From a virus: DNA of 21,133 bases. Location of the stretch: the IMG/VR virus record IMGVR_UViG_3300043464_001799, positions 1 through 21,133 of that record. One strand, given 5' to 3'. Each line of letters opens with the position of its first letter. Within the stretch, counting starts at the first letter, position 1. This document shows, piece by piece, positions 1-7,610 of the stretch. A program made the translations under genes and the position numbers. Under the pieces are notes generated by a model. That model did not search any database, was not told the DNA's origin, and was given only the letters and a program-made list of their open reading frames with translations.

Positions 1-909
1 TTTGATGCTTTTTATATGAATGGCGGGGCTGCAGGGGAATATTTAATTGAGAATCAAGGGATTAATTTAATAGGTGTGATCCCTTTCGTGTATGGAAAAA
101 GACAAAAGAATAAACTAATTCCAACCTTAGATACTGATATGTTGGCAATGGCTAAAGCTATACCCACAGAATTAGCAGATGGAAGTGGGGCACAAATGTT
201 TCAATCGTTCTCAATTATGTATGGGATAGATGTTGAATCAGACAACATGACAATGAGCCCGAATGCTTTTTGGTCAATCAAGTCCGATAAAGATTCTGAT
301 AAAGCTCCCCAGCTTGGTGTGCTTACACCAACAGCCGATACCAATAATGTAATTTCTTTTATTATGAGCAAGTTTGTTCTTTGGTTAGAGACTAAAGGTG
401 TTCGAGTTGGATCTGTTGGATCAGTTGATTCGGGTAATTCAGCAAGCGGTATTGCTAAGGTCATTGATGAAATAGATGTGTGGGAACTCAAAAAGAAATC
501 ACAAATGTGGTTCAAGAAAGATGAAGAGGAACTATGGAATGAGAAGATGCCTAAAATTCATAACTATTGGATTAAATCAGGAATGCTAAAGCCAGATATT
601 GGATTACTTCCAGAAAATTATAACCCACAAATAACCGTTGAGTTTGAAGCTCCATCGCCAATGGTATCAAGAAGCCAAGAGATTGCGGACATAAAATCAG
701 AATTAGACATCAAGACTATGACACTTAAGCAAGCAATTCAAAAACTACATCCAAGCTATAATGAAGAACAAATCGATGAGGTATTAAATGGCGAACAAAT
801 GGACGAGAGTGAAGATACCGATAGCGAAATCAATCAAGCCAGCCGAGAGGATTCAGATAGCGAAAGTGATAGTGGAAATAATACAAGCGAGGACTCTCTC
901 AGGTCTTGA
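1..909 (+). CDS. Portal protein, C-terminal part (5' end outside window)
   Basis: The reading frame is open from base 1 (FDAFYMNGG...), so the gene begins upstream and the ATG at 16 is probably internal; about 302 residues are visible. It reads like the C-terminal half of a siphovirus portal, the dodecameric ring at the capsid vertex through which DNA passes: an IGVIPFVYGKR segment, a long alpha-rich stretch (ISFIMSKFVLWLETKGVRVGSVG), then SPMVSRSQEIADIKSELDIK and a helical IQKLHPSYNEEQIDEVLNGE segment. Position ahead of completion, scaffold and capsid genes supports this. The last 40 residues are extremely rich in Asp, Glu and Ser (EDSDSESDSG) and are overprinted by the next gene. Family assignment rests on pattern and order, not on a search. 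Confidence 0.8.
   Translation, partial: FDAFYMNGGAAGEYLIENQGINLIGVIPFVYGKRQKNKLIPTLDTDMLAMAKAIPTELADGSGAQMFQSFSIMYGIDVESDNMTMSPNAFWSIKSDKDSDKAPQLGVLTPTADTNNVISFIMSKFVLWLETKGVRVGSVGSVDSGNSASGIAKVIDEIDVWELKKKSQMWFKKDEEELWNEKMPKIHNYWIKSGMLKPDIGLLPENYNPQITVEFEAPSPMVSRSQEIADIKSELDIKTMTLKQAIQKLHPSYNEEQIDEVLNGEQMDESEDTDSEINQASREDSDSESDSGNNTSEDSLRS
778..782 (+). promoter_or_regulatory. Ribosome binding site inside the portal gene
   Basis: GAGGT lies 5 bases before the ATG at 788, well inside the portal reading frame. It supports real translation start at 788 and hence a long out-of-frame overlap rather than a later start. Confidence 0.75.
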
Positions 910-1273
910 TAAAAACAATGATAAGTTTGAGAAATACACCGCAATGTATGCGAAAGAAAAAGGTGTTGGGCGAGGAGATGTTGATCTCGTTTTAGATGGT
1001 GAGATGTTGGATTCTTTGGAACTAGTGTCACATAAAAATGGAGAGTTGGTTATAGGATATAAAGACCCCTCTGATGAATTGGCTGGTAAAGTTGAAGGGA
1101 ATAGAAGAGGCACATATGGACAACCCAAACCAGTAACTAAACCTAGAGACTTTTTAGGTATAGATGTTGATGAGCTAGATGTTTTAATAAGTGCATATGA
1201 AGATTTAGATACAGAAAAACTGACAGAAGATGATGTCAGAAAGTTAGCAGAAGATTTGCTGGAGGATGTATAG
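788..1273 (+). CDS. Neck / tail-completion protein (virion morphogenesis type)
   Basis: A 161-residue protein starting at an ATG with GAGGT 5 bases upstream. The N-terminus is an amphipathic helix (PAERIQIAKVIVEIIQ) followed by ARTLSG, KYTAMYAKEKG and then GRGDVDLVLDGEMLDSLEL, the L-x-G-x-ML-x-S type motif common in phage virion-morphogenesis or tail-completion proteins. A GTYGQPKPVTKPRDFLGI segment follows, with an acidic helical C-terminus. It would act at the head-tail junction. The first 122 bases overlap the portal gene in another frame; here they encode a basic helix while the portal frame encodes an acidic tail. Family known by motif only; whether it sits at the capsid neck or the tail end cannot be told. 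Confidence 0.7.
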   Translation: MANKWTRVKIPIAKSIKPAERIQIAKVIVEIIQARTLSGLDKNNDKFEKYTAMYAKEKGVGRGDVDLVLDGEMLDSLELVSHKNGELVIGYKDPSDELAGKVEGNRRGTYGQPKPVTKPRDFLGIDVDELDVLISAYEDLDTEKLTEDDVRKLAEDLLEDV

Positions 1274-1353
1274 AACCTGATCAAAAAATAAAGTCTTTAG
1301 CTATTAGGCAAAGGATTGCAGTTAGAGAAGCGATTAAGAAAGCAGCAAAAGAA

Positions 1354-1761
1354 ATGGCTCTGGCTATTCAGGAAGTTATTAAACTTCGAACTAGGCAAGA
1401 GGGAATAGGAACTAAGGGTAAACTTAAAGATTTAGCAGATTCAACCCAATTATTTAGAGCTAGAAATTCTAAAAGATTGAGCCAAGACACATCACCAAGC
1501 ACATCAAACCTCACAGCCACAGGACAATTACTAGATTCAGTTAAAGGTGAAGCTCAAGGCGATAGGGTAAAAATTTCCCTTAAAGGTAAACGCAAGAAAG
1601 AGCTTGGGGGAAATAAATCACAATTATCTAACGATCAGGTTGGTGAATATGTTCGAGAAGGAGGGAGGGAATTTCTTAAACTCTCACCTGAAGAAAAACA
1701 AGAAGCAATTGATTTAGCTACTCAAATAATAAACGAAGAAATAAGTGCAGCGTTAAAATAG
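1354..1761 (+). CDS. Second tail-completion-like protein; true start uncertain
   Basis: From the first ATG the protein has 135 residues. It carries SNLTATGQLLDSVKGE, matching the L-T-x-G-x-LL-x-S motif of tail-completion or head-closure proteins and resembling the DGEMLDS motif of the preceding gene, so the two may be distant paralogs. The ATG at 1354 has no convincing Shine-Dalgarno. The same frame stays open upstream from 1234 and encodes a typical amphipathic helix (IRQRIAVREAIKKAAKEM) that looks like real protein. No ATG, GTG or TTG is available there. An ATA at 1270, four bases after a GGAGG at 1261-1265 and overlapping the previous stop codon, would give 163 residues. A -1 slip or a sequence error are alternatives. 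Confidence 0.65.
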   Translation: MALAIQEVIKLRTRQEGIGTKGKLKDLADSTQLFRARNSKRLSQDTSPSTSNLTATGQLLDSVKGEAQGDRVKISLKGKRKKELGGNKSQLSNDQVGEYVREGGREFLKLSPEEKQEAIDLATQIINEEISAALK

Positions 1762-1780
1762 CTTGACGCAAATTAAATTA

Positions 1781-1786
1781 AAGGAG
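1781..1786 (+). promoter_or_regulatory. Ribosome binding site choosing the scaffold start
   Basis: AAGGAG lies 9 bases before the ATG at 1796. It favours this start over the in-frame TTG at 1763, which has no such site. Confidence 0.7.
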
Positions 1787-1795
1787 AACCTATTT

Positions 1796-2374
1796 ATGAC
1801 CGAACAAGTGCAGGGCAGTGCCCCAACTCAAGAGAACAGTGTTCAACCTGAGCAATCCCAAACAAATGATAAAGTAGCTTATGACACTTATAAAAGAGTG
1901 TTGTCTGAAGCGAAGAAACTCAAAGAACAGGTAAAAGCGTTTGAAGAGAATCAAGCTAAACTACAAGAGAATGCCCTTAAAGAGCAACAACAGTGGAAGG
2001 CTCTTTACGAGCAAACTAACTCTAAGCTGGAAGAAACTAAAAAGGTTTTAACAGAGCAAGAGGTTTCAATAGTTAATGGGATTAAGTACCAGGCGTTTGA
2101 AAAGCACCTCGGTGGAAAAGTTGCGAGTGATGACTATTTGAACTATGTGCCGTTTGAAAAGATTATCATTAACCCTGAAACAAAAATGGTTGATGAAGAA
2201 TCAGTAAAATCAGCGGTTGCAGAATTCACAAAGAAACACTCAAGACTAGTAGACTTCCAAACAGCCAAGATGCCAAACCAGGCAGCAAAGCAGTTTGATA
2301 GTTCTGTAGTAAATGAACTTAAAACAAAGAACGATATTAAAAACGCCTTAGCACAAGTGCTAGGTAAACAATAA
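1796..2374 (+). CDS. Capsid scaffolding protein
   Basis: A 192-residue charged protein. Residues about 30-85 form a long, Glu/Lys/Gln-rich predicted coiled coil (KRVLSEAKKLKEQVKAFEEN and following heptads). A more structured segment follows (YQAFEKHLGG, YVPFEKIIINPETK), then a short helical C-terminus ending LGKQ. Such proteins line the inside of the procapsid and guide assembly of the coat, and the gene sits directly before the major capsid gene, the usual place. The gap to that gene is 13 bases. A scaffold can be confused with other coiled-coil structural proteins, but position makes this the best call. No protease motif is seen, and none is visible elsewhere in the window. Confidence 0.75.
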   Translation: MTEQVQGSAPTQENSVQPEQSQTNDKVAYDTYKRVLSEAKKLKEQVKAFEENQAKLQENALKEQQQWKALYEQTNSKLEETKKVLTEQEVSIVNGIKYQAFEKHLGGKVASDDYLNYVPFEKIIINPETKMVDEESVKSAVAEFTKKHSRLVDFQTAKMPNQAAKQFDSSVVNELKTKNDIKNALAQVLGKQ

Positions 2375-2387
2375 CAGGAGTATTTAA

Positions 2388-3245
2388 ATGGCTGACGCAT
2401 TAATGGGCGTAACCGAAATTTCGGCAACGTCAAAAGCAATTGTAGATTCATTGGCACAAAAGTATTTAGTTCAAGAAGCTAAACTTTTGCCACTTTTTAG
2501 CAACTACTCAAACCTAGTTGTTAAGGGCGCAAGCTCTATCAAGCTTCCACGTTCTGGTGGTTTTTCGGTTTTATCTAAATCGGAAAATACTTCTGCGGAC
2601 GCAAGCATAGTTACATATGCTGCAGACACGATTAACCTTAACAGACATCGCTATGTTCAATTTCTTCTTGAAGATTTTGCTTCTGCACAAGCTTCTGTTG
2701 ATGTTGTTTCAGATGCCCTATTAAAAGCATCTAAAGATCTAGCATTAGACTTTGATACTTACTTAATTTCTCAGCTTATTGCTGGAGCTTCTGCGGCTGC
2801 ACCAGATCACATTATTCAATACACAGATGCAACGAATGAAGACATCGAATTAAACGATTTCTTAAGCGCAAGAAAACTTCTTATCGATCAAAACATTGAT
2901 CCAAGAGAGTGCTTTTGTTTGATTGGTTCTGGACAAGAAAGAAATGCACTTAAAATCTCTGATTTTATTGATGCTTCTAAGTACGGTTCAAATGCTCCAA
3001 TCATGAACGGTGAAATCGGAATGGTTTATGGAATGAAAATTATCCTTCACACAGGATTAAGTTCATCTAACAAAACTATTTTTGCTCACCCAAGTGCTTT
3101 AGGTTTTGCTTTCAGTCAAACTGCTAGAGTACAAAATTTCTATGACCTTAAAGAGCTTGGACAAAGATGGTCTTTAGACGCAGTCTACGGGGCTTCTGTT
3201 CTTGACTCTGGTAAGAGACTAGTTGTTATCGAAGAAACTCCATAA
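2388..3245 (+). CDS. Major capsid protein
   Basis: A 285-residue protein in the size range of HK97-fold coat proteins. Start ATG follows AGGAG. The pattern fits the fold: an N-terminal helical arm (AIVDSLAQKYLVQEAKLLP), an E-loop-like Gly/Ser-rich region (IKLPRSGGFSVLSKS), then LNRHRYVQFLLEDF and the spine-helix-like VVSDALLKASKDLALDFDTY, a central domain with ARKLLIDQNIDPRECFCLIG, and a beta-rich end (YGMKIILHTGLSS, VYGASVLDSGKRLVVIEE). It follows the scaffold and is itself followed by a strong terminator, as expected for the most abundant virion protein. No long N-terminal delta domain is present, consistent with the use of a separate scaffold. Confidence 0.85.
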   Translation: MADALMGVTEISATSKAIVDSLAQKYLVQEAKLLPLFSNYSNLVVKGASSIKLPRSGGFSVLSKSENTSADASIVTYAADTINLNRHRYVQFLLEDFASAQASVDVVSDALLKASKDLALDFDTYLISQLIAGASAAAPDHIIQYTDATNEDIELNDFLSARKLLIDQNIDPRECFCLIGSGQERNALKISDFIDASKYGSNAPIMNGEIGMVYGMKIILHTGLSSSNKTIFAHPSALGFAFSQTARVQNFYDLKELGQRWSLDAVYGASVLDSGKRLVVIEETP

Positions 3246-3251
3246 TTAACC

Positions 3252-3275
3252 GCCCCTCTTCGGAGGGGCTTTTTT
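3252..3275 (+). terminator. Intrinsic terminator after the capsid gene
   Basis: A perfect 7-bp stem GCCCCTC / GAGGGGC closes a TTCG loop with a C-G closing base pair, giving the very stable C(UUCG)G tetraloop, and is followed by six T bases. It stands six bases after the capsid stop codon and just before the site that starts the decoration gene. It would either end or reduce transcription between the head genes and the downstream block, raising capsid output relative to the genes after it. Confidence 0.9.
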
Positions 3276-3291
3276 ATTTAAGGCGGACACG

Positions 3292-3723
3292 ATGGGATTT
3301 CCAAAATTCAAAGAATTTGAAGTTGTATACGAATATGATTTTTCAGTTGATGGCGGTTCAGTTGGTTCTAAATCACTTAGATGTTTAAATGCTAATCCTC
3401 TAGAAGCTGGTCTAATTGTTAAAGCAATTGATGTTTTAGTTGAAACAGCTTTTGACGATGCTAGTGATACTGCTACTGTTACACTTGGTGTGACTGGTAC
3501 GACTAGTGGTTACCTTGCTGACTTCATGACTTTAGCTGAAACAGTTAACACTGCAATTAGAACTGGTGAAGTTGCTGGCTCTTTAGTTTGGGATGATACA
3601 AATGATCACGAGATCAATTATAGAATCCCTTCAAGTGCTGCAGCTCAACCAATTATGGCTATAGGTACTGAAGCATTAACAGTTGGAAAAGCTAAGTTTA
3701 TTTTTAAATGTATTAAATACTAA
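3292..3723 (+). CDS. Structural protein, probable capsid decoration
   Basis: A 143-residue, Cys-poor, beta-rich protein starting after AAGGCGG (5-base spacing). Features include VVYEYDFSVDGGSVG, a KAIDVLVETAFDDASDTATVTLGV segment and a Gly/Thr-rich TGTTSGYLADF loop. Small beta proteins of this kind directly after the capsid gene in phages are commonly virion decoration or head-fibre base proteins. I recognise the general pattern but not a specific family. It is the first gene after the capsid terminator and is followed within 12 bases by the next gene, so it may be transcribed by read-through or from an unseen promoter. Confidence 0.5.
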   Translation: MGFPKFKEFEVVYEYDFSVDGGSVGSKSLRCLNANPLEAGLIVKAIDVLVETAFDDASDTATVTLGVTGTTSGYLADFMTLAETVNTAIRTGEVAGSLVWDDTNDHEINYRIPSSAAAQPIMAIGTEALTVGKAKFIFKCIKY

Positions 3724-3735
3724 TAGGGGTGAGCC

Positions 3736-4080
3736 ATGGCTGGTACGTATAATTTTACGATCGACCAAGGCTCCTCATATTCTACTTTAGTCACCTATAA
3801 GGATTCTACTGGTACGCCCATAAATCTTACTGGGATGACTTTACAAGGATATGCGAGAGCCAATAAAGAAGAATCAAAATCATTTGAATTTTCTTTTACT
3901 ATCTCTAATCAAACAACAGATCCTGGTGAGTTTTACATAACACTGGCTGCCTCTGTTTCATCTGCTTTAGATTTATCTAAGAATAATAAATTCTTTTATG
4001 ATGTTGAACTAACAAATGGATCAACAAAAACTCGATTGTTTGAAGGTATTATCACAATGACAAGAGAGATAACCAGATGA
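3736..4080 (+). CDS. Small Ig-like phage structural protein (BppU-N-like pattern)
   Basis: A 114-residue protein with the pattern YNFTIDQGSSYSTLVTYKDS ... PINLTGMTLQGYAR ... FFYDVELTNGSTKTRLFEGI, ending in a REITR tail. This is the widespread phage beta-sandwich module with an Ig-like fold, found next to fibres or fused to the N-terminus of baseplate and fibre proteins. GGGGTGAG precedes the ATG. The stop overlaps the next start (ATGA), so the two are probably translated together and the product may anchor or pair with the fibre that follows. Confidence 0.6.
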   Translation: MAGTYNFTIDQGSSYSTLVTYKDSTGTPINLTGMTLQGYARANKEESKSFEFSFTISNQTTDPGEFYITLAASVSSALDLSKNNKFFYDVELTNGSTKTRLFEGIITMTREITR

Positions 4081-5453
4081 ACGTAACGATCACAGAGACT
4101 AATAGTGTGGTCGAGGTTCAAGAAGTTTCTCCAAACGAAATAATAATTAACCAACAAGAAATACTAATTACTATTACTGCAAGTGGCGCACCTGGACCGA
4201 CTGGAGGAACTGGACCGCAAGGAAATCCTGGACCTGGAGTTGCTGTTGGTGGAACTACTGGTCAAGTATTAACCAAAATAGATAATACTAATTATAATAC
4301 TCAATGGACAACTCCAGCCACAGTCATAACAGACCATACTTTACTCAGTAATATCGGAACTAATTCACACGCACAAATAGACTCTCACATTTCATCTATA
4401 TCTAATCCTCACGCAGTAACAAAATCTCAAGTTGGATTGGGAAATGTTGATAATACTTCTGATTTAAATAAACCAATTTCAACAGCAACTCAAACAGCAC
4501 TAGATTTAAAAGTAGATGAGAATGCAGCTATCACAGGCGCAACAAAAACTAAAATTACTTACGACTCTAAGGGTTTAGTTACTGCAGGAACTGATGCAAC
4601 AACAGCCGACATAAACGATTCATCTAACAGAAGATATGTGAGTGATGCCCAATTGGTTGTAATCGGAAATACAAGTGGAACGAATACAGGTGATCAAAAT
4701 TTATCTGGCTATGAACTTCTTTCAAACAAAGCAACAGACTTAACAGTTTTAAATAATACTTTATATCCAACAACCCAAGCTGTTCAATCGGCTTTAAATG
4801 CGGCAATAACTACAACTCCAGTCTATATGTTATCGGGTGTAAATTCCGACATATCTGGGTATGAATCAGCCGTTGCACTTGCAGGTTTTACATCTGGAGC
4901 ATTGGCAACTATATCTCAAACAGTAACGACATCAGAAACTTTAATAGAAGAGTTTGCTACTAACTTGGGTTTTCCAAATACTACCGCTCTTCCGGTAGGT
5001 TTGTTTTCAGCTCATTATGAGATGCAAAAATCTGGATCGAGTCAATTGTACTATTCTTATTTTAAAATATTTAAAAGAAATAGTGGTGGAACCGAGACTC
5101 TTTTACTTACTTCGGACAATTCATCTCAAACAAGTTCAAACTCAATAGAACAAATAGACCTTAATGCTTTTAATAGTGCAATCATTCCATTACTTACAAC
5201 GGATAGAATAGTTTTAAAAATTTACGCAAGAATGGTTACAGGCTCACAATCAATAGCTCTAAGATTTGATGACAATACGGACGCGAGAATTCAACTTCCA
5301 GGATCTTCATTAACTTACGTTCCTGAGAATGTTGCCAATAAATCAACAGATGGAAATCTAACAGCTAACTCAACAACATTATATCCATCTCAAAGTGCAG
5401 TTAAAGAATATGTTGATTTAAAAACTATCGTAAATGCTTTAATTTTTGGATAA
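4077..5453 (+). CDS. Collagen-like fibre protein
   Basis: A 458-residue fibre. After a beta-rich start it has six Gly-X-Y triplets (residues 37-54, GAPGPTGGTGPQGNPGPG), a short collagen-like trimer stem. Residues 106-145 carry the common tail-fibre motif NPHAVTKSQVGLGNVDNTSD followed by NKPISTATQTALDLK. Residues 217-241 and 421-446 are two copies of an NK-x-TD ... LYP-x-x-AV motif that flank a beta domain (about 244-416) ending in TDRIVLKIYAR and IALRFDDNTDARIQLPG, which looks like a fibre head. The gene overlaps the previous one by four bases. Its place right after the capsid genes, away from the tail-tip genes, makes a head fibre or neck whisker as likely as a tail fibre. Confidence 0.7.
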   Translation: MNVTITETNSVVEVQEVSPNEIIINQQEILITITASGAPGPTGGTGPQGNPGPGVAVGGTTGQVLTKIDNTNYNTQWTTPATVITDHTLLSNIGTNSHAQIDSHISSISNPHAVTKSQVGLGNVDNTSDLNKPISTATQTALDLKVDENAAITGATKTKITYDSKGLVTAGTDATTADINDSSNRRYVSDAQLVVIGNTSGTNTGDQNLSGYELLSNKATDLTVLNNTLYPTTQAVQSALNAAITTTPVYMLSGVNSDISGYESAVALAGFTSGALATISQTVTTSETLIEEFATNLGFPNTTALPVGLFSAHYEMQKSGSSQLYYSYFKIFKRNSGGTETLLLTSDNSSQTSSNSIEQIDLNAFNSAIIPLLTTDRIVLKIYARMVTGSQSIALRFDDNTDARIQLPGSSLTYVPENVANKSTDGNLTANSTTLYPSQSAVKEYVDLKTIVNALIFG

Positions 5454-5462
5454 GGTAGATAT

Positions 5463-7610
5463 ATGAAAATTACACTAGATCAATTACAATTTACTTTCAC
5501 CCCAACTTCTAATCTTATTTCTTTTGATAATATGCTTGGAGCATTTGAGCCAGAAAGATTGCTAGCTGTAATTAATACCACGACTGGAAAATTAGTTTAT
5601 GCATCAGCATCTCAACCTAGTGGCTTTGGTGGGACATTTGCAAGTGGAACTTACACAAATTCTCAACTTACTTATGCCTCAAGTAATACAGGTCAATCTG
5701 CATCTGATATTCTTCAAGTTCTTTACGACAGCGAGACCGCTTCGCAAAACATTTCGGCTTCAGATGGTACGCAGATACTAACTACAACAGATGCAATGAG
5801 TCTCCAGGAAGGGTTAAATGTTAATATGCTTAACTCATCTTTTGGTGGTCAAGTTGGTAGCTCAATCCCGATCCCTAATAACAACAACGCTCTTTCAATG
5901 GCTTTTCTTAATGGATCAGTATTATCAACTCCAAAAATGGATCCTGTTACAAATGAGCTTATTGTACAAACCAACGCCATACCGCTTCAAGACGTAAACA
6001 TTACGCAAGTAGGATCAACTGCCATTGGAGCAAACTTACCAATTGATATTGCGGCTCAATCTCTTGGAAATGTTAGTACCAATGTTAATTTTTCAGGTGT
6101 TGCGGCTGCAACAAATATTGGAGCAAACTCAACCGGATCTCTTAGAACTTCATCAAATATCGCATTAAACGGCACAAACGTAACAGCTTCACTCGGAGCC
6201 AATGACTCTGGTACGATTAGAACTTCATCTAATATTTCCTTTAATGGTGTTGCGGCTGCAACTCAAAGTGGTACGGCTACAACCGGAACTCAACGAGTAA
6301 TCATTGCAACAGATCAGCCAGTCTTACCTTCCAACATCAGTCAATACGGTGGAGTTTCAACAACTTTAGGTCAAAAAGCAATGACCTCCTCAATGCCAGT
6401 TGCAATTAGCTCGGATCAATCAACACTAAATACTTCTCTTCCTGATCTATATATCTCTGGAGCTCCAAATAGTGCGGCTGGAAATAACAATCTTCTTGCT
6501 GTTGCCGGTCCAGGGGAATTGGATGTTTCTGGTTATAAATCTGCATCTGTCCAAGTAATCTCTACAGCAACCTCAGGTACATTTATTTTTGAAGGAAGTA
6601 ATACGCCCACAAGTGCAACTTTTCAAGTTGTCCCGGCTTTTAGAATTGATTCAGCCTCTCCAAATGCGATTGTGACAGCAATAACAGCAACTAACAGCAA
6701 TCTTATGTACATTATTCCTGTTCGCTTCAGATATATGAGAATGCGAATTGTTACTGGGTTAAGCACACCTGTTCAAGCATTAACAAGATTATCTCAAGAT
6801 CCATTCACTCCTTCCGTATCAAACGTGATTAATGCAACAGCCGGAAACCTTAACTGTACAGTTGTGGGTTCACTTACTTCAGTGGGATCTGTTACATCAC
6901 TTGGTACTGTTACCACTGTAAGTACCGTAGCATCAGCCTCACTAGCTGCAACGACCATCACGGATATTGCCTCGGCTGCAATCACTACGACTCAGACCTC
7001 CGCAAACATCCTCACTGGTAACCAGCAGAACATGGCGTTTCAGGTTGGGGTTAGCGTTGTGTCTGGCACAAATCCAACTCTTGATGTAGTCGTCCAGGAG
7101 ACCTTTGACGGAACCAACTACTACGACATCTATCACTTCCCAAGAATTACAGCGATCGGGCAGTATCGCTCTCCGCAGATTAGAACAACTGGATCTGGTA
7201 TCAGATATGTCAGAACCGTAGGCGGTACAACCCCATCATTTACCAATTCGGTTGTGCGCCCTGTGCGTCAGACCTCATCCGATCTTTTCCGTAACTTCTT
7301 TGATCGCACACTTAATCCAAATACTTTGAGCTCAACAACTGCAACATTTTTTATGGACGGGTGCGATCAAATACAGCTCTCTGTGACTATGAATGCGGGT
7401 GGTACAGCTCCGATTATTAAAATGCAAGGGTCGGAAGATAATAGTAACTGGTATGATCTTCCCTCTATGTCGATCACTGCTGCGGTAGGTGCAGTCACCC
7501 AAATCATGAGCAATGCTACCTCAATGCCAAGATTCGTAAGAAGTATTGTTTCAGCGGCTGGGGTTGGGTCTTCACTTTTATATGTCGATATGAAAGGGCG
7601 AGGTGTTTAA
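5463..7610 (+). CDS. Large repetitive beta-rich virion protein
   Basis: A 715-residue protein of a general phage structural type. Residues about 35-90 have a beta module (AVINTTTGKLVYASA, ASDILQVLYDSE). Residues 208-282 hold three units of exactly 25 residues containing NG/SGVAAAT and RTSSN. Residues 465-490 are a Gly-Ser-Val-Thr repeat (GSLTSVGSVTSLGTVTTVST). Three similar beta-sandwich domains follow one another at about 357-445 (VQVISTATSGTFIFEGSN), 522-603 (LDVVVQETFDGTNYYDIY) and 633-715 (IIKMQGSEDNSNWYDLP), each with an 'R-[FY]-[VM]-R' end strand. The design suggests a fibrous or surface-displayed protein. The DNA for the C-terminal third is clearly richer in GC than the rest. Function beyond structural is not known. 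Confidence 0.65.
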   Translation: MKITLDQLQFTFTPTSNLISFDNMLGAFEPERLLAVINTTTGKLVYASASQPSGFGGTFASGTYTNSQLTYASSNTGQSASDILQVLYDSETASQNISASDGTQILTTTDAMSLQEGLNVNMLNSSFGGQVGSSIPIPNNNNALSMAFLNGSVLSTPKMDPVTNELIVQTNAIPLQDVNITQVGSTAIGANLPIDIAAQSLGNVSTNVNFSGVAAATNIGANSTGSLRTSSNIALNGTNVTASLGANDSGTIRTSSNISFNGVAAATQSGTATTGTQRVIIATDQPVLPSNISQYGGVSTTLGQKAMTSSMPVAISSDQSTLNTSLPDLYISGAPNSAAGNNNLLAVAGPGELDVSGYKSASVQVISTATSGTFIFEGSNTPTSATFQVVPAFRIDSASPNAIVTAITATNSNLMYIIPVRFRYMRMRIVTGLSTPVQALTRLSQDPFTPSVSNVINATAGNLNCTVVGSLTSVGSVTSLGTVTTVSTVASASLAATTITDIASAAITTTQTSANILTGNQQNMAFQVGVSVVSGTNPTLDVVVQETFDGTNYYDIYHFPRITAIGQYRSPQIRTTGSGIRYVRTVGGTTPSFTNSVVRPVRQTSSDLFRNFFDRTLNPNTLSSTTATFFMDGCDQIQLSVTMNAGGTAPIIKMQGSEDNSNWYDLPSMSITAAVGAVTQIMSNATSMPRFVRSIVSAAGVGSSLLYVDMKGRGV
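6084..6308 (+). repeat. Three tandem 75-base units within the 715-residue protein gene
   Basis: Units are 6084-6158, 6159-6233 and 6234-6308, each coding 25 residues. The 17-mer GGTGTTGCGGCTGCAAC occurs exactly at 6096-6112 and again at 6246-6262, two periods (150 bases) apart; TTAGAACTTCATC is shared by units one and two. The third unit diverges in its second half. Confidence 0.8.

Noticed and set aside
853-1284. Long reverse-strand frame of 143 codons opposite the completion gene
   Set aside because: Lies wholly opposite strong coding sequence, is Ser-rich without any family pattern, and every supported gene is on the + strand; a shadow frame.
1763-1795. TTG at 1763 as the scaffold start
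   Set aside because: No binding site before it, whereas ATG 1796 has AAGGAG at proper distance.
4185-4238. Collagen-like region as sign of a eukaryotic gene
   Set aside because: Short Gly-X-Y stems are common in phage fibres and the rest of the protein has standard phage fibre motifs.
4981-5007. Six-pair hairpin CTACCG/CGGTAG followed by a T-rich stretch
   Set aside because: Stem is short, the following bases are interrupted by G, and it lies in the middle of the fibre coding sequence; most likely chance.
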